Below are positions 1 through 8,057 of a stretch of 43,963 bases of DNA, in pieces; position 1 is the first letter of the stretch; each line of letters begins with the position of its first letter. The stretch covers positions 168,510 to 212,472 of the forward strand of contig NZ_LMUV01000011.1 of assembly GCF_009765755.1 (NCBI RefSeq), in the 5' to 3' direction. Origin of the DNA: Rhodanobacter sp. L36 (lineage in GTDB: Bacteria > Pseudomonadota > Gammaproteobacteria > Xanthomonadales > Rhodanobacteraceae). The position numbers were made by a program, and so were the translations under genes. Below the pieces are notes generated by a model that saw only the letters and a program-made list of their open reading frames with translations, was not told the origin of the DNA and ran no database searches.

Positions 1-1545
1 ACAGAACTGGATCGAAGAGTTGTCGACGTGCTGAAAAGTCGATCCCCTGCAATTCTGGTAGGTAGTCGGGGGGTTGGAAAGTCATTTTTATTGAAAGTGG
101 CTGCAAGTGAACTGAAGTCTAGTTTCGCGGAAGATCGTGTTCTTCCGGTGTATCTATCATTTGTAAGAAGCTCGCTGTTGGCGACTGATGACCCGATCAA
201 GCTGAAGGCTTGGATGATGTCGAAGGTTGCCTCCGCGATTATCCGATCGGCAAAAAAGTTTGGGTTGTTAGACAAGCCATCTGCCGCCTTAACCATGCTT
301 GCCGGAGGACGAACCAGTGCTTCAATTAACACTACTAGACTTGAACAGCTCGCCGAGGGTTTAGAGTCTGGTTGGAAGGATGAGGCGGAAACTTTCGACT
401 TTTCAATGGTTCCGACGGCGGAGGACATAAAGGAGGCTGTTTCCGATCTTTGCGAAGATATGGGAGTTTCCCGCATTGCGCTTCTGGTTGATGAGGCGGC
501 GCACATTTTCGTGCCTGAGCAACAAAGAACCTTCTTCACTTTGTTTCGTGATCTAAGGTCGCCTTTTCTAAATATGAATGCTGCTGTCTATCCAGGTGTT
601 ACACACTATGGGGAAGCATTCCAGCCTGTGCATGATGCGGAGTTCATTACGTTAGATCGCGACATATGGTCAGCTAACTATGTGACTAGTATGAAGGAAA
701 TGGTGGAGCGACAGGCGGAGCCGAAATTATTAAAAACTCTCCGAGAAAAGGGTGAGAACTTTACCATTTTGGCATATGCAGCTTCCGGAAATCCGCGACT
801 TTTATTAAAATCTATTACGAAGTCACCCAATTTGAGTGCGGCTGAAGTTAATTCCGCAATTCGAGAATTTTATCGAGACCAAATTTGGAGTGAACATTCG
901 CAGCTTGCGTCAGTTTATTCTGGCCATCGAGAGCTGGTGGATTGGGGGAGGAAGTTCATTGAATCCACCGCGCTTGCGTTGCTCAAATTAAGAAACGACG
1001 TGGCGATGGCTGCTGGCGGTAGAACGTCTCTTGCAATATGGGTGCATCGCGATGCTCCAAAGCGGGCGGTGCAAGCTCTTCGGATATTGCAATACACAGG
1101 GGTTCTAAAAGAGCATGCTTTGGGAATCAAAGCCACCCGAGGGGAAGTTGGCACTCGATATGTTGTCAACGTTGGGTGCGTATTAGCGGGGGAGTCGAAC
1201 CCATCTCAGACGGGTCTCGCTATTGTTAAAGCAAGTGACCCCAGACGGATGGTTGAGTTCGGAGGAACGCAAGAGATATTTCAGTCCTTAGCGTTTATAT
1301 CGTCTGATCAAGAGAGTACTAGCGTATCGGATGCACTAAAGCGGAGATTAAGTCGTAGTGTTCGTGAGCTCGATCTAACTGAGTGGCAGAAGGACAAGCT
1401 TGAAGAACTTTCGTTGACCAAGATTAGAGATGTGTTGAGCGCGCCAGATGATCGGTTGCAGCAGGCTTATTATGTTGGTCCGGCGCGGGCGAGGCAGATG
1501 AAAAATGCTGCGGAGACTTCTGTTTTGGAGTACTTGTCGGGCTAG
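1..1545 (+). CDS. P-loop ATPase with C-terminal helix-hairpin-helix-like tail (5' end outside window)
   Basis: Partial gene: the frame is open from base 1, so the GTG at 28 is probably internal and the true start lies upstream. Counting from the GTG, a Walker A motif GSRGVGKS covers residues 12-19. A Walker B motif ALLVDEAAH follows at about 151-159 with D155 and E156, and a sensor-1-like strand AAVYPG at about 185-190. The middle looks like a winged-helix region. The last 50 residues (LTKIRDVL...YVGPARARQ) resemble a helix-hairpin-helix DNA-binding motif. The order AAA core, winged helix, DNA-binding tail recalls ORC/Cdc6-like or STAND ATPases found in bacterial accessory islands. A DNA-associated ATPase role is inference. 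Composition is clearly more AT-rich than the genes after 4.9 kb, which suggests transfer. It is followed by dispersed repeats rather than by an operon partner. Confidence 0.85.
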   Translation, partial: TELDRRVVDVLKSRSPAILVGSRGVGKSFLLKVAASELKSSFAEDRVLPVYLSFVRSSLLATDDPIKLKAWMMSKVASAIIRSAKKFGLLDKPSAALTMLAGGRTSASINTTRLEQLAEGLESGWKDEAETFDFSMVPTAEDIKEAVSDLCEDMGVSRIALLVDEAAHIFVPEQQRTFFTLFRDLRSPFLNMNAAVYPGVTHYGEAFQPVHDAEFITLDRDIWSANYVTSMKEMVERQAEPKLLKTLREKGENFTILAYAASGNPRLLLKSITKSPNLSAAEVNSAIREFYRDQIWSEHSQLASVYSGHRELVDWGRKFIESTALALLKLRNDVAMAAGGRTSLAIWVHRDAPKRAVQALRILQYTGVLKEHALGIKATRGEVGTRYVVNVGCVLAGESNPSQTGLAIVKASDPRRMVEFGGTQEIFQSLAFISSDQESTSVSDALKRRLSRSVRELDLTEWQKDKLEELSLTKIRDVLSAPDDRLQQAYYVGPARARQMKNAAETSVLEYLSG

Positions 1546-1571
1546 GAGCACGTGAGCGCCTTTCTGAGCCC

Positions 1572-1614
1572 AAAAACGGGGTCAGGTTCACTTAAGACCG
1601 TTTGAATTTTCGCG
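1572..1614 (+). repeat. Dispersed GGGGTCAGGTTCACTT repeat, copy A1
   Basis: Starts with a short A run, then GGGGTCAGGTTCACTTA and an ACCGTTTGAAT tail. The same order recurs at 1671 and 2568. A related motif, TGGTCAGGGACAGCTTTTT, lies just after it (about 1629-1647). Confidence 0.75.
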
Positions 1615-1670
1615 TAAACGAGAAAAAATGGTCAGGGACAGCTTTTTGGAAGATTTCTTGCGAAATTCGG

Positions 1671-1714
1671 CAACAACGGGTCAGGTTTACTTATAGCCGT
1701 TTGAATCTTCGAGT
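1671..1714 (+). repeat. Dispersed GGGGTCAGGTTCACTT repeat, copy A2
   Basis: Diverged copy of the 1572 element: CGGGTCAGGTTTACTTA followed by AGCCGTTTGAAT. It lies about 110 bp upstream of the membrane protein gene at 1827. Confidence 0.7.
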
Positions 1715-1826
1715 GCTGGCCTATGAGAGGGCCGTGCGCCAGCAAGGCCGAGGAGGAAGTATTTGAGGGAGATTATTCCAAGTGGTTGAAATGTCCCTGA
1801 GCAGTTTCGCACTATAGGAAATTGTG

Positions 1827-2528
1827 ATGATGGATGGATTTGATGGAACCTTGGTCGAGGACAACGGAATGAAGATCTGGAGTGTGCTAATTCCAGTTTT
1901 TGCGATTGCTGGTTGCATGTGGGGAGGTCTGACTGCAAGGACGCTTTTGGGGTTCCTCCTCAGCATCGCCGCTGGTTATACATCATGGTTTATGTTTGCT
2001 ATATATATCGCCAATATGGTTGATTCGTGGCGATTGTCCGAAGGGAGTGTTGAGAACAGAATTAGTCGCGAAGTGGCGCGAGATTATATTGTTTCAGTAG
2101 TAGTTCTCCTATGCCTCGGAGTTGTCTATGTGTTTGCCGATCATAAGGTTACGGGAGATGATATTGACGTTGGTCTAGTCGGCCTTCCTTTTCTGGTGTC
2201 TGGGCTTGTGATCTCTTTGTCCTTAATTTTTATTACATGGAAAAAATATGGCCTGAAGTCATTGGCCTTGCTTCCAATACCTCTTATTATTATATTTGCT
2301 TTGATCATAATGCTTTCGCAGCTAATCATTGTTCTGAAGGGTGAGTTGGCGTCGTCGCAATCATTTTGGCTTCAGGTAACTCAAACAATGATATCTATTT
2401 CGATATATATGTGGGTCTTCAGGATATACTTTGCGATAAAGAATGACCTTCGCAGTATTGCGTCCCCCTTTATTGGTAGGTTAGGGAGAGCTTTGGGTCT
2501 AAGTCATGAACCTCCGCCGCTGCCTTAA
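1827..2528 (+). CDS. Multi-pass membrane protein, unknown family
   Basis: A 233-residue protein with about six hydrophobic segments, near residues 16-35, 40-63, 86-104, 117-137, 147-168 and 183-204. A short basic, proline-rich tail follows. ATG at 1827 is preferred because AGGAA lies about 6 bases upstream; a GTG at 1824 and an ATG at 1830 are alternatives. I recognise no family motif. The gene is AT-rich, like its neighbours on both sides, and is bracketed by GGGGTCAG-type repeats, two upstream and two just downstream. Its position between an ATPase and a SIR2-like protein makes a membrane-effector role conceivable. That is only inference: the three genes are not tightly spaced and are not clearly one operon. 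Confidence 0.7.
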   Translation: MMDGFDGTLVEDNGMKIWSVLIPVFAIAGCMWGGLTARTLLGFLLSIAAGYTSWFMFAIYIANMVDSWRLSEGSVENRISREVARDYIVSVVVLLCLGVVYVFADHKVTGDDIDVGLVGLPFLVSGLVISLSLIFITWKKYGLKSLALLPIPLIIIFALIIMLSQLIIVLKGELASSQSFWLQVTQTMISISIYMWVFRIYFAIKNDLRSIASPFIGRLGRALGLSHEPPPLP

Positions 2529-2544
2529 AAATATCCGAAACAAT

Positions 2545-2566
2545 ACAGGGGTCAGAGTGCACTTTA
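2545..2566 (+). repeat. Dispersed GGGGTCAGAGTGCACTT repeat, copy B1
   Basis: Single arm ACAGGGGTCAGAGTGCACTT, found 17 bases after the stop of the membrane protein gene. It lacks the inverted partner seen in the copies at 3937 and 4748. Confidence 0.75.
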
Positions 2567-2567
2567 G

Positions 2568-2612
2568 AAAACGGGGTCAGGTTCACTTACAGCCGTTTGA
2601 ATTCGTGTGAGG
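2568..2612 (+). repeat. Dispersed GGGGTCAGGTTCACTT repeat, copy A3
   Basis: AAAACGGGGTCAGGTTCACT followed by TACAGCCGTTTGAATTC. Nearly identical to copy A1 and adjacent to copy B1, so two subtypes of the family lie head to tail. Confidence 0.75.
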
Positions 2613-2750
2613 CGAGTGGCGTGAGGGCTTGGCGCCGATAAATGGTTGCAAAACAAGCTAGCTGGGTCAGAGCCCGTTACCAAGAAGGTTTGGATCGGCT
2701 GACGCGTGTGAGGGGGAAGCCTGATGGGCGGGCTGGCGCAAATTCTAGCG

Positions 2751-2774
2751 AAAACGGGGTAAGGTTCACTTAAT
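2751..2774 (+). repeat. Dispersed GGGGTCAG-family repeat, copy A4
   Basis: AAAACGGGGTAAGGTTCACT, one substitution from the family core. It lies about 100 bp upstream of the SIR2-like gene. Confidence 0.65.
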
Positions 2775-2874
2775 GGCACATACCGACGGATTAAGTGAGC
2801 TTGTCCCCGCTTGTAATTCTCTTTGCACAACGGCGGATTAATGTGGCTTTCGCTTCTAAGTTTTGGAGAAATGC

Positions 2875-3933
2875 ATGGCCAAGTTGGGTATGGCTGGTAT
2901 GCAGCCGAAGGGACTTCTAGTTGCTGCGGCAGAAGCTAGAGGCTGGGTGCTGTGTGTCGGCGCCGGAACATCGAATCCGGTTTTCCCCGATTGGCAAGGG
3001 TTGGTGGCTAAGCTTATCCTCCGAGACGATGACTTGGCGGCCACATCCGAGCTGGACTCACTGAGAAAAGCTTATCCGCCCGATGCTTTCATTCAAGCGG
3101 CTTTGAACCGTCTTGAGATGGATGAAGAGGAGTTTGCAAGGAATTTAGCTTCTGATCTTTACTTCGATGCCAAGGCATTGCTTCCGGCCGCTGCTTGGAA
3201 GACGTTCCTATCGGCGCTAAATGCCAGGCATGTGGGCGAGATAAGTCTAGCAAAATGGAGTGAATTTCTAGCGGTAATATCAGACCATTATCCTAATCTC
3301 ACGGCGTATTCATTGGCGGATACCGTCGCGGAAGTTTTGGATACCGCAATAAAGCCGGCGGCAATTCTTTCTTTTAACGCAGAACCCTTGTTTGCAAGCC
3401 TCATTAATGCAAGTGCCGCCGTACGCTGGGGCGATTCTAGAACGACGGACGTGATTGACTACGTCACTCATGCCACTTCTAACCGAAAGCGAGGTCGTAT
3501 TCCTTACGAATTTTGCCACGGTCTTCTGCCAGTGCCCGAAGCTAGGCGCCGGCCCGCTCTGAGCTCGGTGGATAAGTTGGTTTTTTCGGAAGGTGCTTAC
3601 CTCCAGTTGGCCAACAATGCATATTCTTGGCAGGCAGAGTCTTTCATTCGCGCTGCCGCGCATCATTCAGTCGTCTTTATCGGATTGTCTCTGACGGACA
3701 GTAATATTCGTCGATGGCTATCTTGGGTCCACGCCCTTCGTCTGAAGGAATTATCAGAAACCGGTGCGCCGCCTGTTTCGACAATTCACTATTGGATTGC
3801 GAAGGAACCAGCACGCGATGTAGAGAAGCGCTGGACCGAGGCCCTGGTTGCTCACCTTGGCGTTCGTCTTGTTTGGGTAGCTGATTACTCTGACATTGGT
3901 CCGATGCTGCGACGTATGTTGAGCCTCGCGTAA
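2875..3933 (+). CDS. SIR2-like (NAD-binding) domain protein, putative defence protein
   Basis: A 352-residue protein. ATG at 2875 is chosen because GGAG lies 6 bases upstream; an in-frame TTG at 2863 overlaps that site. SIR2-family signatures appear in order: VGAGTSNPVFPDW at about 28-40 (nucleotide-binding loop), AAILSFNAEPL at about 164-174 (the position of the usual T-x-N-x-D segment, here lacking the Asp), FCHG near 213-216 with a possible catalytic His, and VVFIGLSLTDSNIRRWL at about 266-282. The pattern ending in GxSxxDxNI is typical of the SIR2-like domains that deplete NAD+ in phage-defence proteins. Enzymatic activity here is inferred. No second effector or sensor domain is visible. 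The gene is AT-rich relative to the backbone, stands alone in its strand block and is bracketed by dispersed repeats, consistent with acquired DNA. Confidence 0.72.
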   Translation: MAKLGMAGMQPKGLLVAAAEARGWVLCVGAGTSNPVFPDWQGLVAKLILRDDDLAATSELDSLRKAYPPDAFIQAALNRLEMDEEEFARNLASDLYFDAKALLPAAAWKTFLSALNARHVGEISLAKWSEFLAVISDHYPNLTAYSLADTVAEVLDTAIKPAAILSFNAEPLFASLINASAAVRWGDSRTTDVIDYVTHATSNRKRGRIPYEFCHGLLPVPEARRRPALSSVDKLVFSEGAYLQLANNAYSWQAESFIRAAAHHSVVFIGLSLTDSNIRRWLSWVHALRLKELSETGAPPVSTIHYWIAKEPARDVEKRWTEALVAHLGVRLVWVADYSDIGPMLRRMLSLA

Positions 3934-3936
3934 GAA

Positions 3937-4000
3937 ACAGGGGTCGGAGTGCACTTTAATTGCGCGAGGCCTATAGAAAGTCGACTCTGACCCCGGTTTC
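3937..4000. repeat. Inverted-repeat copy of the GGGGTCAG family, copy B2
   Basis: Arms GGGGTCGGAGTGCACTTT (3940-3957) and AAAGTCGACTCTGACCCC (3977-3994) pair at 15 of 18 positions around a 19-base centre. It begins three bases after the SIR2-like stop codon and lies between that gene and the convergent DUF1801 gene. It could act as a bidirectional hairpin. Confidence 0.8.
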
Positions 4001-4108
4001 GCCCGTCGAATACGCGCGCGCAAAGAACTCGGCAAGAAGTCGTCCCGGTCGGGCGCGGTCGAAAAGGCGGGTTTCCCGACACGGATGTTCTCTGACTCAT
4101 CGAGTAGA

Positions 4109-4621
4109 TCAGCTCTTTTTTGCCGCTCGCTTGCCCACGCCCGGCATCACGGTAATCTGCTTCATCCACGCCACGATTTGGACTTCGTCAATATCGTCAA
4201 GCGAGATCAGCTCCATGCCCCTCGTTGCTTTACCCATGGCGACGGGCGTTACGGGAGGCACGTGGTCGAGCGTGATGCCATTGATGAACATCAGCTTGGT
4301 GTGGTTGGCGAAAGCGCCGCACGAAAAGCACCAGCCATCGCCTACGCCGTAGTACGCCATGCCCCATTTCACGCTGCGCTCCAGGCCGGAAAGCGTGCTT
4401 TCCGCCAGCTGGTCGATGCGTTCGGCGATGCCACGCTGCGGTTGCGGCAGGCTGGCGATGTAGGCAAACACCGGCTTGTCGCCGACCGCCGCCTTGGCCG
4501 CGCTGGCCTTGCCGTTCATCTCTTCCGGCAGGGTGATGGCCACCGCGCCGCGTCTCGCGGCCCTATTTGGTGTTTGCGTCGCGTCGGATATGTCGGACTT
4601 GCCTGCTTTCTTGGTCGCCAT
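4109..4621 (-). CDS. DUF1801-domain protein
   Basis: A 170-residue protein starting at ATG 4621, with AGGAG six bases upstream. The N-terminal 40 residues are lysine- and alanine-rich and probably disordered. The core has the DUF1801 (YdhG/YobT-like) pattern: an amphipathic helix with YIASLPQPQRGIAERID, then VKWGMAYYGVG and WCFSCGAFANHTKLMF. The tail AAKKS is basic. Members are small soluble proteins, some proposed as iron chaperones; the function here is not established. Backbone-like GC-rich composition contrasts with the SIR2 gene next door. Repeat copies B2 and B3 lie on its two sides. Confidence 0.85.
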   Translation of the reverse strand: MATKKAGKSDISDATQTPNRAARRGAVAITLPEEMNGKASAAKAAVGDKPVFAYIASLPQPQRGIAERIDQLAESTLSGLERSVKWGMAYYGVGDGWCFSCGAFANHTKLMFINGITLDHVPPVTPVAMGKATRGMELISLDDIDEVQIVAWMKQITVMPGVGKRAAKKS

Positions 4622-4980
4622 GGCGGACTCCTGTGTTGAACCAGTTGGATTCATGAGTAAGACGAACGAGTCGCTGCCGGATCGACATGCGAAAAAGGAA
4701 ACAGAAAAAGGTGTCGGAGACGATTTTTTGCACAGCGGCTCTCAAAAACAGGGGTCAGAGTGCACTTAATTGAGCGTCGCCGGCAGAAAGTCGACCCTGA
4801 CCCGGGTTTCACTTCAGCGTCCGCGGCAGCTTGGCTCCGCGGCAGAACCGGCGAATGTTTTACCTCGTGGAACTCGGCCTAACCCGTTCGTCGGTAAGTT
4901 AACCTCACCGTGTTATTCCGCTCTTCCTCGAACCTCACCAAAGCAAGCGCCGTGCGCCTGCGCACCTCGGGAGATTCCAC
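4622..4980. other. Gene-free 359-bp spacer
   Basis: Lies between the divergent DUF1801 and lactonase genes. It contains repeat copy B3 (4748-4808), and GGGAG about 7 bases before the lactonase start. I see no other gene or confident promoter. Confidence 0.5.
4748..4808. repeat. Inverted-repeat copy of the GGGGTCAG family, copy B3
   Basis: Arms GGGGTCAGAGTGCACTT (4751-4767) and AAAGTCGACCCTGACCC (from 4788) flank a 20-base centre. Same layout as copy B2, and a close match to it across both arms. Confidence 0.8.
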
Positions 4981-6138
4981 ATGTTGCCTTTGTTCCGGTT
5001 GATGGCGCTGGTCACGAGCGTGCTCCCGCTCATCGCTTCGGCGGCCACGGTCGATCTGCTGGTGGGCTCCTACACCAAGGGCGAGCAGCCGGGCCTTTAT
5101 GCGTATCGGTTCGATACCGACAACGGCAAGCTGGACGCCAGGCCGTGGCAGCAGCTGCGCCTGGATAACCCGTCGTGGCTGGTGCTTTCCGCGGATCAGA
5201 AGCACGTGTATGCGGTGAATGAAAACGGCCCCGGCGCGCGCGATGGGGTCGGTCGCGCCAGTGCCCTGTCGCTGGATGCGCAGCACAAGCTCACCCTGCG
5301 CAACCAGGTGACCACGCTGGGCGACGAACCTACCTTTGCCAGCCTGTCCCCCGATGGGCACTATTTGCTGGTGGCCAATTATTCGGTCCACGCCGATCCC
5401 GGCGGCAGCCTGGCCGTGCTGCCGGTGGCTGCGGATGGCACGTTGCAGCCGGTCACCCAGCTTTCCACTTATCAGGCAAGCCACGTCGACAAGGCGCGGC
5501 AGTTGTCGGCGCACATCCATTCGGTGAACTTCGCGCCGGATGGCCGGTTCGCCTATGTCGCCGACCTGGGTGGGGATCGTGTCTACGCGTATCGCTATGC
5601 GCCCGGCGACAACGCCGAGCATCCGCTGCAGCCCGCCGCCAAAGCCTTTTTGGCATTGCCGCCAGGCAGCGGCCCGCGCCATCTGGTCTTCGATAAAACC
5701 GGCAAGCACGCGTACCTGACGCTGGAAATGGCAGGGCAGGTCGCGGTGCTGGACGTGGCCACCGATGGCGCCCTGACACTGCGCACTGTGGTGAACCTGT
5801 TTGCGCCCGGCTTCAACGGCGACAAGGGCGCTGGTGCCATCCATCGGTCGGCGGACGGCAGGTTTCTGTATGCCGTCGATCGTGGCACGGACAACCACGT
5901 CGCCGTGTTTGCGGTGGGCGTCGATGGCGGCTTGTCGCTGCTTCAGCGTCGCGCCGCCGAAGGCCGTCAGCCGCGCGAATTTTCCATCGATCCCAGCGGC
6001 CGGTTCCTGCTGGTGGCTGACCAGGGCGACAACCGTATCGCGGTGATCGCCCGCGATCCGGCCAATGGCCACCTGGGCAAGACGTTGCAGATCATCGAGG
6101 TCACCGCGCCTTCGGATATCAAATTCCTCAAGCCGTAG
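4981..6138 (+). CDS. Secreted lactonase-family beta-propeller (6-phosphogluconolactonase-like)
   Basis: A 385-residue protein with a clear signal peptide (about residues 1-21, ending ASAA). The mature start LLVGSYTKGEQPGLYAYRFD is the hallmark opening of the YbhE/Pgl lactonase family. Repeated propeller blades follow, each with S-x-D-x-x-x-x-Y-V-type turns (ADQKHVYAVNENG, PDGHYLLVANYS, PDGRFAYVADLG, ADGRFLYAVDRG, PSGRFLLVADQG). The family hydrolyses sugar lactones; the export signal suggests a periplasmic substrate rather than cytoplasmic 6-phosphogluconolactone. Full length for the family. GGGAG lies 7 bases before the ATG. A GGGGCAGGTTCATTT repeat remnant follows 30 bases after the stop. 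Confidence 0.9.
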   Translation: MLPLFRLMALVTSVLPLIASAATVDLLVGSYTKGEQPGLYAYRFDTDNGKLDARPWQQLRLDNPSWLVLSADQKHVYAVNENGPGARDGVGRASALSLDAQHKLTLRNQVTTLGDEPTFASLSPDGHYLLVANYSVHADPGGSLAVLPVAADGTLQPVTQLSTYQASHVDKARQLSAHIHSVNFAPDGRFAYVADLGGDRVYAYRYAPGDNAEHPLQPAAKAFLALPPGSGPRHLVFDKTGKHAYLTLEMAGQVAVLDVATDGALTLRTVVNLFAPGFNGDKGAGAIHRSADGRFLYAVDRGTDNHVAVFAVGVDGGLSLLQRRAAEGRQPREFSIDPSGRFLLVADQGDNRIAVIARDPANGHLGKTLQIIEVTAPSDIKFLKP

Positions 6139-6171
6139 AAAGCAACGAAGTGGCGTAGATTTTTCTTCGCC

Positions 6172-6192
6172 AAAAAGGGGCAGGTTCATTTC
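6172..6192 (+). repeat. Remnant of the GGGGTCAG repeat family
   Basis: AAAAAGGGGCAGGTTCATTT, two or three changes from copy A1. It is the last recognisable copy of the family in this part of the window. Confidence 0.5.
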
Positions 6193-6426
6193 CGGGCTTG
6201 TCTGGTGACGGCGGTCTGTATCTCGTCGTGTGTGCAACGTGCACAGCGCTGACCACGTTATCAACGGAGGGGCAATCCGGTGCTTCGTACATCGTGCTGA
6301 AGCCTTTGGGTTCGACCGAAGCATTGCCATGATGTTGGCGAGTTCAGTCGGAGATTCGATGCCCGCGTCAACGCAACGCTCGAATAAAAGGTTGGAACTC
6401 ATTGAAGGACGGTGTGGTGAACTCCG

Positions 6427-7500
6427 TTACTCACTGCTTGTTCCGTGTTGTTTCTGGAGAATTTTAGCCATGGCGTCCGGCTCGACGGACGACATGGGCG
6501 TCCACGCAAAATCCGCTGGATATGACGCGCCCGCGTTGGCGACTCGATCGCCATCCGGGTTCGATGTAGTCGCTCGCTGCAAATACCACATGCTTTTTTG
6601 CTCTGACCACGCAAAGTAGAAAGTGCTGTAGCCTCTGTCTTTCTGGTTGACGTAGACAATGTGCGCGGGCGATACCGACAGGTTGTCACTTAACGACATC
6701 GCGGGGGCATGGCGAGCAATGTCGTTGTACGTGCAGTCCACCACCTTTGTGCTGTGGTCGGCTTCGGAAAGCTTCCCAGCCTGCCGACGTAACACCACAA
6801 GGTCGCAAGGATTGTTGTTGAAGTCGTAATCAGTTTTGCCATGAATGGGGTGGCGCACGACGACCACTGCTGCCTGTTGACCGTCGCCGTACAGATCGGT
6901 CGCTTTATAGGCGAGGAGAGTGTCGGTTGGTGCAACAAGGGCGCGCACATCGTCGGGTACGGTCGTCGTCAAATGGCGGCGTGACTCCGAGGCCATTCGC
7001 GACTCCAGCTCTGTCGCACGATCAGCCGTTTGATCAACCACACATTCGTCCGCGTCGAGTTCCTGTCCTTGGCCCGGCTCATTGCCAACGGCACAATATT
7101 TGTCCCGGAACGTGATCCATTGCCGCTCTTCTTCGCGTAGATGTTTTCGATCGACTTCAACCAATGAGCCCATCAACTTCTTGTAAGTCTGGTTGAGCCG
7201 ATGATCCTGAAAGTCATGCTCGTCGCGCAGGCAATCGCGCGTGCCTGGCGTCGCTCCGCCTGCACTTTTTATGCACGCACTCACCGAAGGCCTTAGGCCG
7301 ATGGAGCGCGCGTACGAGGCCACCTCGGAGCCTTTGGTAGGTGACGGATGATTTGGCCATTGCTCGGCGAAAGAGAGGCCTGATCCAAACGCAGCAGCGA
7401 TGAGCACCACGACGAACACATGTCGGGTATTTGTAGATGCGGGGCGGGAAACCGTGCCACGCGACTGGCGTGAGCGGAGGTGAACTGACTGATTCGACAT
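6427..7500 (-). CDS. Secreted LprI-domain protein with C-terminal extension
   Basis: A 357-residue protein starting at ATG 7500; AAGGAG lies about 4 bases upstream, so the longer frame to 7668 is not needed. A long basic N-terminus and a hydrophobic segment (VFVVVLIAAAFGSGLSFA) form an export signal. The LprI N-terminal-like domain (PF07007) is visible as C-I-K-S...DCLRDEHDFQDHRLNQTY, then LREEERQWITFRDKYC. Members include a mycobacterial lysozyme inhibitor. A further region of about 190 residues with two cysteines (NNNPCDLVVL, VVDCTYND) has no family I recognise. This is the last gene of a minus-strand cluster of secreted small proteins. Confidence 0.8.
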   Translation of the reverse strand: MSNQSVHLRSRQSRGTVSRPASTNTRHVFVVVLIAAAFGSGLSFAEQWPNHPSPTKGSEVASYARSIGLRPSVSACIKSAGGATPGTRDCLRDEHDFQDHRLNQTYKKLMGSLVEVDRKHLREEERQWITFRDKYCAVGNEPGQGQELDADECVVDQTADRATELESRMASESRRHLTTTVPDDVRALVAPTDTLLAYKATDLYGDGQQAAVVVVRHPIHGKTDYDFNNNPCDLVVLRRQAGKLSEADHSTKVVDCTYNDIARHAPAMSLSDNLSVSPAHIVYVNQKDRGYSTFYFAWSEQKSMWYLQRATTSNPDGDRVANAGASYPADFAWTPMSSVEPDAMAKILQKQHGTSSE

Positions 7501-7664
7501 AAAACTCCTTGAAGACCGATCCAAAAACTGCTTGCCAAAAGGCAGCCTCGGCGTTTCCGAAAAAAACGTAAACATGCGTGGAAAGCAATTTGGAGGCAGC
7601 ACGCGATACGCATGAACATTGAAAAAGAAATACGGCTTCCCAAAAACGTGGGCAAGCGGTTTCT

Positions 7665-8057
7665 TCAATGTCCCGAATTGTTCTCGCTGCGGTTCAGATC
7701 AAATTTCAGCAAGCACTTGTGGGCTGTCAATTTGCTTCTTTGGATCAGGACGGCCGGTGTAGTTCCGTAGGGGTTTCCGGCTTTAACGTCTTCAGGCGCC
7801 TTGTAGCTCCCTCGCGCATAAGTTGATTTGCAAGAGTCGTACTTGTCGCACACAGCCAGCTTGGTGCAGATGACCTTGCCGTCTTTTTCATAGATGAAAT
7901 AGGTGGCGCCGGAGGAGGGTGGACGCGGGTAGCGCTCCGTGCGAATCGAGTAAGCACTCATCGCCGTTTGAGCTTCGGCAGGCGATTCATTGGCTGCCAT
8001 GGAGAGCGGCGATATGGCGAAAAAAAGAATGCACCCTGCAACCTTGAACATCTTCAT
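7665..8057 (-). CDS. Small secreted protein, unknown family
   Basis: A 130-residue protein with a signal peptide (ILFFAISPLSMAA, cleavage near residue 22) and four cysteines in the mature part (ICTKLAVCDKYDSC and HKC), which fits a disulphide-bonded periplasmic or outer-surface protein. Its ATG overlaps the stop of the upstream LprI gene as ATGA (8054-8057), so the two are translationally coupled. A second ATG two codons in is possible. No family recognised. Coupling suggests it works with the LprI-like protein, which is inference. Confidence 0.75.
   Translation of the reverse strand: MKMFKVAGCILFFAISPLSMAANESPAEAQTAMSAYSIRTERYPRPPSSGATYFIYEKDGKVICTKLAVCDKYDSCKSTYARGSYKAPEDVKAGNPYGTTPAVLIQRSKLTAHKCLLKFDLNRSENNSGH

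Larger units (their letters stand above)
2529..2874. other. Gene-free 346-bp spacer filled with repeat copies
   Basis: No convincing gene. It holds repeat copies B1, A3 and A4 and about 130 bases of unique sequence between A3 and A4. The ribosome binding site of the SIR2-like gene, GGAG at 2865-2868, lies at its end. Confidence 0.6.

Noticed and set aside
4879..6402. 507-residue minus-strand frame opposite the lactonase gene
   Set aside because: Composition is Arg/His/Gln-rich as expected from an antisense frame of GC-rich coding DNA, with no motif. The plus strand has a clear signal peptide and beta-propeller. The upper end (6240-6402) reads slightly protein-like but shows no family.
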